NCBI GenBank assembly: GCA_016081115.2
Contig: CM071930.1
Span: 41,887,335-41,951,334, forward strand
Reading direction: 5' to 3'
DNA: 64,000 bases
From: Rehmannia glutinosa
Taxonomy: Eukaryota; Streptophyta; Magnoliopsida; Lamiales; Orobanchaceae
In this document: piece after piece, positions 13,495 to 23,970 of the stretch
How the letters are laid out: each line of letters opens with the position of its first letter
Position numbering within the stretch: position 1 is the stretch's first letter
Translations under genes and position numbers: made by a program
Notes under the pieces: generated by a model
Told to the model about the DNA's origin: nothing
The model's database searches: none
Seen by the model: the letters and a program-made list of their open reading frames with translations, nothing else

Positions 13495-13526
<32 letters not shown>
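13495..13526. repeat. (AT)n microsatellite
   Basis: About 16 AT units immediately right of TIR element B. Confidence 0.9.
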
Positions 13527-13530
<4 letters not shown>

Positions 13531-13627
13531 CTTGAATAAGAAAAAATTAAACTATTATTACCTTGTAATTCTTAGAAATATGGTGTAAAATTTGTGTAAG
13601 AAGTTATACATATTCATACTAATTAAT

Positions 13628-13712
13628 TCTAACCCCTAAATAAACTCTAAAATAGTCCCTACAATAAACCCCTAAACTAACCCCTAACATAACCCCTAAT
13701 TTAACCTCTAAG
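13628..13712. repeat. Telomere-like AACCCCTAA repeats
   Basis: Six or more loosely spaced copies of (A/T)ACCCCTAA or close variants. They resemble but do not equal the plant telomere unit CCCTAAA. They are inside the expanded LTR. Confidence 0.6.
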
Positions 13713-14260
13713 TAAAACATTAATTATAATATTAATAATTATCACAATAAAGATAATGATAAAAATATAATTAAATATAATATGTACATAATTTTATTAA
13801 GAGAGGATACACATAATATTATTAATAATTATTAGTCTAATAAAGATAACAATAATATTAATATTTAAGTGTTCTAATTATCATTTTTTTAAAAGAAATC
13901 GGGATATTACATATTATCCATCTTAATAAAATTTCATCCTCGAAATTCGTTAACTCAATAAATTTTCGGAAATAAAAATGTATTTTCTTTTTCTTTTTCT
14001 TTTTACACGAGGAGTTCTTTATCTAATATGAAAAGTAAAGATGCAATAATACTTTTAATAAAAATGACGACTTGAATTCGTAAAATGTAATTCTAAAATA
14101 AGATAATATAATATGACATTTCATGAATAAAATGAATAGCATGACATAATAAATTACATACCTTAAGAAATCCGCCGATATAGGTGGATGTCACTAGACT
14201 ATTTTTTTTTAAATATTTGAAAGACATTTTTTTTAAACAAGTCTACAGATATGTAGACCT

Positions 14261-14274
14261 GCTCTGATACCACT
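14261..14274 (-). other. Primer-binding site, initiator-Met tRNA type
   Basis: On the minus strand the LTR end ...CGTTACA is followed by AGTGGTATCAGAGC. This contains the TGGTATCAGAGC core complementary to plant initiator tRNA-Met. It sets the orientation of the surrounding element. Confidence 0.75.
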
Positions 14275-14548
14275 TGTAACGACCCAATTTTATGAAATTA
14301 AAATACTCTAAAAATATTATTAAGAAAACACAAATTTATAAATTAAAGTGATCCCAATAATTAACAAAAAGTTGATTTAGAATTTTTAATTAAGGAAAAA
14401 TTTATAATAATAATAATATGTACATAATTTTATTAAGAGATTATACACATAATATTATAAATAATTATTAGTCTAATAAAGATAACAATAATATTAATAT
14501 TTAAGTGTTCTAATTATTATTTTTTTTAAAAGAAATCGGGATATTACA
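14275..14548 (-). repeat. 5' LTR (element sense) of the non-autonomous element
   Basis: 274 bp starting TGTAACGACCC and ending GATATTACA. It is near-identical to both ends of the left LTR. Confidence 0.78.
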
Positions 14549-14928
14549 CACTCGGGCATGCCCAGGATCAACCCAAAACATGCTTGTCACCGGCTAAATA
14601 TTGATCTTAAATACCGACCAGTGATTCAAAAGAGGAGGAAGTTGGGCCCGGATAGGCAGGCAGCTCTGGAGGTTGAGGTCGGCAAGCTGCTGGATAATAA
14701 TTTCATAAGATAAGCCCTCTACCCGAGGTGGGGGGCCAACCCTGTCTTGGTCAAGAAAAGTAACGGGCAGTGGCGACTATGTGTGGACTTCACCGACTTT
14801 AACAAAGCATTCCCTAAAGATAGTTATCTCTTCCTCACATTGAGTATATGGTGGACGCAACGTCGAGGCACGAATTGATGAGCTTTATGGATGCTTATTC
14901 AGGTTACAACTAGATCCGAATGCAACCG
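14549..14928 (+). pseudogene. Gypsy RT, fingers and palm motif A
   Basis: Continues the Gypsy RT after the non-autonomous LTR element. It reads GMPRINP, then IDLKYRPVIQKRRKLGP, then VLVKKSNGQWRLCVDFTDFN and FPKDSY. After a short damaged stretch comes FMDAYSGYN with the motif A Asp (about 14885-14911). Stops (for example 14710-14712) and a frame change near 14830 inactivate it. The frame is cut at 14928 by the CACTA terminus and picks up again at 38921. Confidence 0.85.
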
Positions 14929-14968
14929 CACTATAAGAATTTCGCTAATACACAACAAATATAATCTG

Positions 14969-15149
14969 TTGTGTATTACAATAATCAGCCGTTGTCGTAG
15001 ACGATGTTGTAAAAAAGGTCCGCTCAATAACAACGATTTAAATCCGTTGTCGTTAATAATAAGACAACGTTTATAATCCATTGTCATTGAGCGAACTTTT
15101 TTACACCACCATCTACGACAACGGCTGATTATTGTAATACACAACATAT
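14969..15149. repeat. Large hairpin in CACTA-1 left subterminal region
   Basis: The arms are about 60 bp (about 14969-15030 and 15088-15149), nearly perfect inverted copies. Each starts GTTGTGTATTACAATAATCA and passes through GCCGTTGTCGTAGA to the GCTCAAT end. The loop is about 57 bp and is itself rich in GACAACG motifs. The open frames on either strand here are mirror artefacts of the hairpin. Confidence 0.85.
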
Positions 15150-15249
15150 TATATTCGTTGTGGTTTTGAAGTATTACAACAGTTTTATAAGCCATAATAA
15201 CCGTTGTAATTTTGGACCGCGGCTAATGCATTTTCTATTCGGTGTCTAT

Positions 15250-15944
15250 TATTTTTTCACCTGTGGTAATATAGCTTTTGATTTCATATATGCAAAAAAC
15301 AAAACACAATACAAGAAAGCAACATATAACTAATTAAAACAAAACATAACATTCAAGTGATTGTATCTAGTACATGTCTGCAAATGTTTAACAAAACAAT
15401 ATCCAGTATTTAACGAAACATATCTAACAAGTGTTTAACAAAATGTCTAACAAGTGTTTAACAAAACGTCTAACAAGTGTTCTCAAAGCTACAATAATTC
15501 TTTCATTGAGGGCAGATGCAAAGCACTCCAATATCAGTTCACATAATTGAAGTTCATGCCTGCAAATAAGAAGTATATACATCAATTTACATCAAAATCA
15601 GATTCACTCAATTACAGAATGTGCAGTCTTTATAACTATGAAAATTTGCATATAACTAGGAAGAAAATACCTATTCACTCATGTATATGGTCTTGGATGC
15701 ATTTTGCCCACTCCGATCGCACTTCATCAATTCTGCCCACTTCGATCGCACTACATCAATTTGAACTTGAGAATACATATTCACACATGTATATAATTAG
15801 CTCCAATTATTAAACATTTGTAAAAAACAACGAAATAGAACTCAGCAAAAGAAGAAAAGAACATCAGCTATCTCGACCTCGTAAGCATAAATGCATAATA
15901 ATAGGAAAACCATGGTTTAGATACTTGTACCTAAACCTAGATGT
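15250..15944. other. CACTA-1 interior, unassigned
   Basis: AT-rich, with short TCTAACAAGTGTTTAACAAAA repeats at 15420-15480 (three copies of a roughly 24-bp unit). No coding similarity recognised. It lies downstream, in gene sense, of the last Ca2+-ATPase exon. Confidence 0.4.
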
Positions 15945-16800
15945 TAATTGTTGTGACTCTGGATGCAAACCAAGGTAAGGTTGCAACCCAAGACTCAGGA
16001 CGCATAATGCCGGAATGCTTAGACCATGGCAATACCAACCTGATAAAACCAATAGCAAACGGGACAAGCCACAATTTCCAATTGAGCCGGACAGTAGAAG
16101 TGAACTTCCCTAGAAAAAAGATTATGATAACCTTTACAACAACGAGGACACATAAGAAGAGTAAAGATGATAAGACTACATATAATACCGAAGCTACTAC
16201 GAAGTACAGTAATTTACCTGAAGCACCACTTCAGGACCAACTATTCCCATGAAGAGATGGTTTTTAGTGACTCCTTTCCATACGTTGATTTCATCTTGCT
16301 TCTGGGCATTAAATTCATTGAATATCTATAATTGTAGGCATTGAAAAGATATTTGTTAAGAGAGAGGGAGAGAGAGGTCTTATTACTACAGGAAAATTCA
16401 CCAAGAGCCATCCAAGTAAAAAGAGGGATGATTACAAAATTACCCCTATTGTGTAGCCTAATTACGAAATAAGTTCAGTTATCTTACAAAATCACAAATA
16501 CCCCATTGACATTTACTATATTTTACAAATTACACGCTCGAGAGGGGATTATTTGTTTTGTAATGCAAATCTCAAATGTGTTTGTAACACCTTTAGGGGG
16601 AACTTGCACTGACAAAGTGGAGAACAAATGGAACCCATTCATAGCAGGGGGAGGTTACACACCTGCACTGCATTGAGTGGGACATTACCAGCAGAAATGG
16701 CCGCCGCAACATTGACAACCAAAGCTTCAACATTAACTGTGAGTTGAAATTGTATAAATTTATGAATGTTGGCATACACCGATCTGCCCCATCGCACAAC
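15945..16800 (-). pseudogene. Ca2+-ATPase (ACA8/10-like) 3' exons in CACTA 1
   Basis: Three minus-strand exons of a plasma-membrane-type, calmodulin-regulated Ca2+ pump (P2B ATPase). Exon 16663-16800 (46 codons, open) reads VVRWGRSVYANIHKFIQFQL and then NVPLNAVQ, which is TM5 and the loop after it. It has AG and GT at its borders. Exon 16218-16325 (36 codons, open) reads IFNEFNAQKQDEINVWKGVT, then KNHLFMGIVG. After a 86-bp GT...AG intron, exon about 15945-16131 reads VIII-FLGKFTSTVRLNWKLW, then LVPFAIGFI, the last membrane segments, followed by an indel. The exon for the LLWVNLIMDTLGA region is missing (16326-16662 is intron or inserted DNA). The earlier exons lie at 22861-23231. Carried host-gene fragment, not functional. 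Confidence 0.8.
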
Positions 16801-17442
16801 CTGGAACTTTCATATTTAGTATTGGGCGCAATAGTTCAATTCTCTCATTCTTAACTACACATAATGATGAGAAGTTTTGCCCCAATAAACACAAAACATA
16901 GTTTCTTCTAATCAATCAATTCTGAGCTTAACCAAGAATGAGAAGGCCACTAAAATTTATGACCAGCTGAAGAGTTATTTTAAGTAACTTGTTGAAATTC
17001 TGTTGCATCCCCACTTCTTAAAATTCATATTTTCTTAAAAATGTTTTGAGACGATATTAATTTAACTGCAAAACAAAAGACTCACTATAACAACATACTA
17101 TGCTTCATTATTAACTAACCGGACACATAGTAGTGAAAAGTTATGCTCCAAAAGATAGTTTCTTTTGCAATCTCATTATACTTTGGACTAATCAAGAATG
17201 AGAAGGCCCAATATAATGAAGATTCATGAATAGCCAAATAATTATGTTGAGTATCTCGTTAAAATTCTATTCCAAAGACCACTTGTCAAAATTCATACTA
17301 TGCTTAGTTTCTAGATGATGATTTTTGATTTACAATGTAGAATAAAAGATCAACAACATCGATTTCTTGTCTCCGATGAATTAAAAGACCAACAAAACTT
17401 TGCAATAATATGTTACAACACCACTCCAAAAAATTGGATGAA
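16801..17442. other. Intron or insert with diverged direct repeat
   Basis: Non-coding. Bases about 16840-17035 and 17105-17320 are diverged direct copies (shared AAGAATGAGAAGGCC and AGTTTCTT phrases), so part of this stretch was duplicated in tandem. No transposon ends identified. Confidence 0.45.
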
Positions 17443-18811
17443 CGAAATAGTCTTATCTTTATTTAGATGAACGAAATTGGATGATTGTTTTTGGAAGCTA
17501 AAACAAGATATACCACAAAAACAAAAGGCAAGAGTAATAATTGAAATATCAAGAGAATAAAATGGATTCCCGGTTTATGGTTTCGATTAATATCTCTATT
17601 GTTATCCGATTTAATCAAAGCCAAAGTTATTATCAATATTCCTATAATACGATCACAAATATATTTTATCCTCCCAATCGAGATGTATATAAAATGTAGA
17701 TTGAAATATCTATTCTAGCATCTCTACTCAACAATAGATACACAACTCCCAAATGCACCGAAGATCAAATATCCTCATAAATATCCACCAACCTCTCGAT
17801 TATGCAAATATTCATGTCAAGTACTTAAGATCTAGTATTGAAGCTCATCTCTCGAATTATGAATCAATACATCAAACATGTTAAATCATTGGCCAAATGA
17901 TAAAACAAGAAGTAAAACAAAGTACTCAAATAGGCTTCAAGAATAATAACTTCAACTAAGATTAAAACATCCAACAAGAGTCAATTTATCTACTTCCAAA
18001 CCCGAAAATCACAAGTTGTTTAGCTACACATGAGATATAAACAACTCATAGACAAATTTTTCATGCTCATCTCAAGCTCAAATGAAAGATTAAGATACAA
18101 AGAATGAGAAAACTTAGGGAAATGGATAATCTCTCAATTAATCTTCAATCCTTAAGCTCCAATGCGACCCGATTCTTCTCTTGATTCTTCCTTGATGAAG
18201 TTGGTATTTTCCTTGAATTCTATGGTATATTCTCAGCCTCCCTTCTTTGGCGTGCGCCCCCAAGTTGATATATATAGTGTTTGGGCAAAACCTAGGTCAT
18301 TGTGCTGTCAGATTTTGGAATTCCCGCACAGACACACGACCCGTGCGCTTATGCACGACCTGGTCGTGCGTCAAGTCGAACCAAATATCAACTTTTACAG
18401 CCCATGCACGACCCGTGCGCTTACGGACGACCTGGTCATGTATCATGCCGAACCAAAGTACAAAATTTTCAGACCATGCGCGACCCACGCACGGCCCGTG
18501 CTTAAACGCATGGGCTGCCCGTGTGTCATCATTTTCTGCTCCGATTCAGCCGATTTTCCTCGTGTCAACTCCTTACGTCGTGTATTCATTGTTCCACATA
18601 TACTTTCACGATTCACAAGGGTTCTATTAGCTGCAATGCTCCCAATTGCCAAAAAAGTGCTACAAAAATATTGATTTTCCTACAAAACGAGCACATCGTA
18701 ATATCTTCTCCACATATTGAGAACACGACACATATTACTAAGGTAATGCATGTTTATCAACTCATTATAGCCAAAATTATGCCCAAATACATGCAAAACT
18801 CACACTAATCA
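17443..18811 (-). repeat. Athila-like 3' LTR, outer end truncated
   Basis: Matches 21459-22804 along its length. The inner border is TGATTAGTGTGAG on the minus strand (18811). It includes a GC-rich block (18325-18515) with repeated GCACGACCCGTGCG palindromes, one partial unit longer than in the partner LTR. The open frames across 18162-18808 belong to the LTR and are not genes. Confidence 0.82.
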
Positions 18812-18826
18812 AACCCCCAAACTTAA
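18812..18826 (-). other. Athila-like polypurine tract
   Basis: On the minus strand TTTAAGTTTGGGGGTT ends directly at the LTR start TGATTAG. This is the usual layout for the plus-strand primer of Athila-type elements. Confidence 0.7.
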
Positions 18827-20215
18827 ATTGTTGACCATCCCGGTCAATGCTTTATAAACAAGATAAAACATAACTGGGAGGAATGAAAAGCTATAAGCAA
18901 GAACAACTCCACAAATTCATGCTGCTCATCATAGATATCAAGCAATGAATCAACCAAGCCTCAAACATCTAATATAGAACACACATCAATGAAATCATGA
19001 TAAATGCTTTGAATCACAACACTCATTGATTAAGTGTATACTCTCATCTAAAATGAATAAGGGACGTGCTCACGCTCGAATCTTATTAATATTGCAGAAT
19101 TACCATAGGCTTGCAAATTGTCTCATATCTCCGCCTCTAGAATGTATGCAATTCATGAATCAAAAAGGACTTTCTTATTTGGTTGTAATGAAGGATCTTT
19201 GGTTAGGGTAGGGAAATATAGATAAAGTGACTCAAACTCGAGCGTAAATATTGGTAAGCACATTTTTCATTCAAATCAATCAGCTTAAATTTAATCCAAT
19301 GTGCTACTCAAATCACCCCTCATTCTCATCAATTTTTTTATCTCCTTTCCATTTTCTTTTGTAAAACTCAATATTTCTTTTTACCTCACATCACAATTCC
19401 CAACCTAGTATTCATCAATTTTTTTCCTCATTTTCTTCTTCTTTTATTCCCATCAACCAACCATCACACAATTATCTAACTTTTCGATTTCATCCCATTC
19501 AACCTCATTCAATCCCCTTACTCAATGCTATACGCTCAAGTCTAGGGTAACAGATATATCAAGTTAAGGCTTGAAATGTGGCTATCAAAAAGATTAGGCA
19601 ATAGGCTCAAATTGGCTAACTAGGGAATTCAATCACATTTGGTAGGCAAAATGCTTGAAAGGCTTAACAAAAATGGCCTTTAATCACTTTCACAAATCGC
19701 ATACAACACGTGGCTTTGACAGAGATACCATAGCAAGTTCTAGAATTCTAGTCAACATGAATGGTACACTCAAATAAACAAATAAGACTGCATAATATAA
19801 AAGCAGTAAAGGCTCAAAAAGCTCACAGGCTTGCAAATTCGTAATTCAAAGCATAAAACCATGTTGTCAATATCCACATGCTCTATATCATCTATTCATA
19901 GCTCGATCATTTCATGCTCAACACCCAATCAAAACAATACAAAAATTTCAAAAATATGCAAATCAAGTCGCATCCCACACAACAAAAATAAACTAAAGCA
20001 GTAAACGTGCTAAAACTGTAAACGTGCTACTAATGCAATGGAACCTAAATGCTCTACATGCAACTAAATGAATGCAAATTTTATTTTATATATTTTTTTT
20101 TCTCCACACCCTTCATATCAAAATATCTATCTCTCCCTCCAAACTTGAATGAAATTATATTGCACGCAAGGGAAGATAGAATTTCAATGCAAAAGAAGTG
20201 TGGAGATAACCTGAC
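18827..20215 (-). other. Athila-like interior without coding sequence
   Basis: Between gag and the polypurine tract. Pyrimidine-rich on the plus strand at 19310-19520. No protease, RT or integrase remains. Confidence 0.6.
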
Positions 20216-21220
20216 TTAATGAGAATGCGGTGGTGGATAGTGACTCCAACGTCTACCCGACGTTGTGGTCGACAAATGAGCGATCTCTGTAGCATCCTCC
20301 TGCACTTCTCCCCGACATATCAACTCGCATAAACTCGTACCCCCTTTAAATGCATCTATTAACTGCTTTGGGTCTTGGTCAAGTTCCATTTTTGCATTGT
20401 TTGCACCTAGTAATGTATATTTGGGGTTTCCAAGTAAGGAATTGTGTCCTGGTGTCGGAATATACTGATCTGGGTCACGCACGGGTTGTCCGTGCGTGTA
20501 TGTTTGACTAGTGCTCGTCTCGTACTGGAATAACTTTCTTATGATATCCTGCACGAGCTGCCTGTGCGTACACGCATGGGTCATGCGTTCCATGTCCTGT
20601 TTTTGCTCATCTTCGGCACCACGCACTGTCTGACCGTGCATAGACACACAATCCGTGCATGGTTCCGAACTTTCTTGCTTTTCCAGAATTTTCGGCCCCT
20701 CGTACTCGGTACCACTCCTTAGATGAATGGCACTACATTGTTCCATCAAGTTGACTTCAGTAGTACTCGGAAACTGGCCCTTTTGATGTTGTCCACCAAC
20801 GATCGTAGCTAATAGGCCAATCTTGGTTTCAAGATTTTTCATTTGTGTACCCAAGGTGTTAGCCAATTGTGCGACATGTGCTTCAATTTTGTCCAGCTTA
20901 GCCTCATGTGTATTGAACCGGTTCCTTGTCTCACTTATAAATGAACTCGTTTGACTCATAACCGTAGCAAGAATGTCCACCATGGATGGCTTTGCCTCTG
21001 CATTAATAATTCCATTCATTACATTGAAGCGTGATGGTGCTTGAATCACATTCTTCGTGTAAACATATGAAAAATTCGTGATTCCTCCAATCCGGATAAT
21101 AGTACGTAAGAGTAGGATTATTCGAGTAACTATAGAAATTCCAGTTATTGAAATAATTGACTTTCTCCATCCATGCGGGTGCTCGTGCACTACCTGAACC
21201 AACTCAAAGAAACATATCAA
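20216..21220 (-). pseudogene. Athila-like gag, partial
   Basis: One minus-strand frame of 334 codons. Its middle shows Athila gag features: a Gly/Asn-rich stretch, GFNV-like RFNVMNGIINAEAKPSMVDIL, a coiled coil (about residues 95-150, RFNTHEAKLDKIEAHVAQLA and NLETKIG), then KGQFPSTTEVN and AIHLRSGTEYEGP, which is the conserved ITLRSGK-type motif before the protease. The first 40 codons look out of frame, so the true start is upstream or lost. The C-terminal third contains peptides from the CACGCACGGGT-type palindromic motif and does not look like normal gag. Protease is absent. Confidence 0.78.
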
Positions 21221-21323
21221 ACAATGTAGGATTAAATTAAATAAAATAAAAAGAAAGAAAGAAAAAATGTCTAAATTAAAAATAATTCTATTTATCGCAA
21301 TATTAGCACCAAAAATTTAATTT

Positions 21324-21342
21324 GTCCCAGGCAATGGCGCCA
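21324..21342 (-). other. Athila-like primer-binding site (tRNA-Asp type)
   Basis: On the minus strand it reads TGGCGCCATTGCCTGGGAC, six bases after the LTR end. It matches the TGGCGCCGTTGCC form used by Athila elements, with one change in that core. Confidence 0.75.
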
Positions 21343-21348
21343 AAAACT

Positions 21349-22804
21349 TGTTCGCCTGGTTTTTAGCTTCACCGCATGTGTACGGTGTAGTTTATATAAT
21401 AGGGTAGCAATGTCGTATCCACAAAGACTAATAAATTAGTTTACTAAGTATTGATATCGAAATAGTCTTATCTTTATTTAGACGATCAAAATTGGATGAT
21501 TGTTGTTGGAAGCTAAGACAAGATATACCACAAAAACACAAGGCAAGAGTAATAATTGAAATATCAAGAGAATAAAATGGATTCCCGGGTTATGATTTCG
21601 ATATCTATCTTGTTATCCGATTTAATCAAACCCAAAGTTATTATCAATGTTCTTATAAGACGATCACAAATGTATTTTATCCTCCCTCTCGAGATGTATA
21701 TAAAATATAGATTGAAATATCTATACTAGCATCTCTACTCAACAATAGATACACAACTCCCAAATGCACCAAAGATCAAACATCCTCACAAATATCCACC
21801 AACCTCTCGATTATGCAAATATTCATGTCAAGTACTCAAGATCTAGTATTGAAGTTCATCTCTCGAATTATGAATCAATACATCAAACATGATAAATCAT
21901 TGGCCAAATAATAAAACAAGAAGTAAAACAAAGTACTCAAATATGCTTCAAGAATAATAACTTCAACTAAGATTAAAACATCCAATAAGAGTCAATTAAT
22001 CTACTTCCAAACCCAAAACCACAGGTTGTTTAGGTACACATGATATATAAACAACTCATAGATAAATTGGTCATGCTCATCTCAAGCTCAAATGAAAGAT
22101 TAAGATACAAAGAATGAGAAAACTTAGGGAAATGGATAATCTCTCGATTAATCTTCAATCCTTAAGCTCCGATGAGACCCGATTCTTCTATTGATTCTTC
22201 CTTGTTGAAGTTGGTCTTTTCCTTGAATTCTATGGTATATTCTCAGCCTCCCTTCTTTGGTGTGCGCCCCCAAGTTGATATATATAGTGTTTGGGCAAAA
22301 TCTAGGTCAATGTGCTGTCAGATTTTGGAATTCCCGCACAGACGCACGACCCGTGCGCTTATGCACGACCTGGTCGTGCGTCAAGTCGAACCAAATATCA
22401 ATTTTTACGGCCCACGCACGACCTGGTCGTGTGTCATGCCGAACCAAAGTACAAAATTTTCAGACCATGCGCAACCCACGCATGGCCCGTGCTTAAACGC
22501 ATGGGCTGCCCGTGTGTCATCATTTTCTGCTTCGATTCGGCCGATTTTTCTTGTGTCAACTCCTTACTTCGTGTATTCATTGTTTCCACATATATTTTCA
22601 TGATTCACAAGGGTTCTAATAGTTGCAATGCTCCCAATTACCACAAAAGTGCTACAAAAATAGTGATTTTCCTACAAAACGAGCACAGCGTAATATCTTC
22701 TCCACATATTGAGAACACGACCCATATTACTAAGGTAATGCATGTTTATCAACTCATTATAGGCAAAATTATGCCCAAAATACATGCAAAACTCACACTA
22801 ATCA
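21349..22804 (-). repeat. Athila-like 5' LTR
   Basis: 1,456 bp. On the minus strand it starts TGATTAGTGTGAG and ends GGCGAACA. It is the full-length partner of 17443-18811. Confidence 0.82.
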
Positions 22805-22860
22805 GATCATCATCGACTTGATAGGCCAAAGTCAACAGATCTGAGAAGTGAAAACGAGAC

Positions 22861-23231
22861 CTCGTGTAGTGCAGTAGCGTCATTGGTGCTATCTCTATTG
22901 ACAACAACAACGTGTCCCTTTTTTTTCAATGCTTCCACAAGCAATAGTTTGTCATTCATCACCTGTACGCAAAATAATACCAAAAAATTCATCAGCACCT
23001 TTTCAACAACTAGCAGTGACATACTAAACCAACACATTTAAACACTTGGTAAATTTTCAGCTCGTACCGAAATCCTATCAGCCACTTCCAATCTCTGTGT
23101 TTTAGAAAAATTTCGAAATGTTTTCCTTCAATAAGATTTGGCTCGGTGGCATCTGCATTTGAACCTAATATACCACACTCTAGAGCTATTGCTCTGGCCA
23201 TTTGAAGATTGTCTCCAGTGACCATCCTCAC
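22861..23231 (-). pseudogene. Ca2+-ATPase (ACA8/10-like) catalytic-loop exons
   Basis: Two minus-strand exons of the same P2B Ca2+-ATPase as at 15945-16800, in gene order before them. Exon about 23040-23231 starts after TCTAG and encodes VRMVTGDNLQMARAIALECG, then ILGSNADATEPNLIEGK. A one-base shift follows near 23095, then QRLEVADRISV. This is the nucleotide-binding and hinge side of the P domain. Exon 22861-22962 (34 codons, open) encodes NDKLLLVEALKKKGHVV, then the hinge motif in altered form: NRDSTNDATALHE instead of the family's TGDGTNDAPALHE. The borders are ACAG and GT. The hinge Gly/Asp substitution plus the frameshift mean no activity. The Athila-like element begins 57 bp further on. 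Confidence 0.85.
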
Positions 23232-23765
23232 CTAGACAATTGTTAAAATAATTTATGCTTATGAGGTCGATATATAAACATGAGATTCAAGGATATACCA
23301 CTTTTAGAGACACCAAACCAAGAAACCCAGAACTAAAAATATGATCTAAAGTTTGGGGAAAAGAAAAAGACAATAAATAAAGTTTAACCTAAATTCTGAG
23401 AAATGCCTCACATTTTCTACCCTAAACATAAGAACTAGTGCATTGCAAATCAATCAAAAAATCCTATAGTCATCTATTTCGAAAAAACGGAAAAAATCGG
23501 GCAATTAAGGTTTTAAAAGATTGGGGATTTTAGTGGATTGGAAAAACTTACCAACAAATTACTCCGAGATGATGCAACGGTCGAGCTCCTACTCTGCGCG
23601 GTGGATGGCGGTGGAGCTAAGAGGCGGCGTGGAGATGCGCGGTGGGGTGGAGTTGCGCCGAGTTGCTGTTCTCTTCTTTTCGTACAGAAGATACAAGTTG
23701 ATGTTGTTCTCAGCGAATTTGTTTTCTTAATTCCTTTACAATTACAATTTTAATTTTGTTTTTTT
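23232..23765. other. CACTA-1 interior with a candidate 5' exon
   Basis: Mostly AT-rich intron-like sequence. At 23560-23700 there is a GC-richer block. On the minus strand it ends in a good donor (TTGTTG then GTAAGTTT, at 23541-23555). A similar GTAAGT-ended block lies at the same relative place in CACTA 2 (about 62410-62610). It could be a first exon of the carried or transposon transcript. This is inference only. Confidence 0.35.
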
Positions 23766-23970
23766 AGAAGTCCTTCACAATTTTTATATTGTGTTTAAGT
23801 TGCTTGTTTTGAGTTGCTATTTAAGTTGCTTGTGTTTAAGTTACTAAATTAAAAGGCTAGTTCAACCTTAAAGTTGCTAGTTATATTTTTATAGTTATGC
23901 TTAAGTTGCTAAATTAAAAGGTCTAACTTTAAAGTTCCTAGTTATATTTTTAGACTTATGTTTAAGTTGC
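23766..23970. repeat. Tandem AAGTTGCTAGTTATA repeats (left half)
   Basis: Roughly 65-bp diverged units containing TTTAAGTTGCT..AAATTAAAAGG and AAAGTTGCTAGTTATATTTT. The array is split by the Sirevirus-like insertion and continues at 38211-38520. Confidence 0.75.

Larger units (their letters stand above)
17443..22804 (-). mobile_element. Deleted Athila-like Gypsy element
   Basis: Minus-oriented. The right (5') LTR is 21349-22804 and the left (3') LTR is 17443-18811. The primer-binding site and polypurine tract are in the right places. Only gag remains; pol is deleted, leaving a 2.5-kb interior. The left LTR lacks about 110 bp that should match 21349-21458, so its outer end is lost and no TSD can be read. 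It splits the Ca2+-ATPase exons of CACTA 1, so it is younger than the gene capture. Confidence 0.82.

Noticed and set aside
14891..15195. Similar frames on both strands
   Set aside because: Mirror artefact of the 60-bp-arm hairpin in the CACTA left end.
18162..18808. Overlapping plus-strand frames, with near copies at 22172-22821
   Set aside because: They are the two LTRs of a minus-strand Athila-like element; the similarity is LTR identity, not a gene family.
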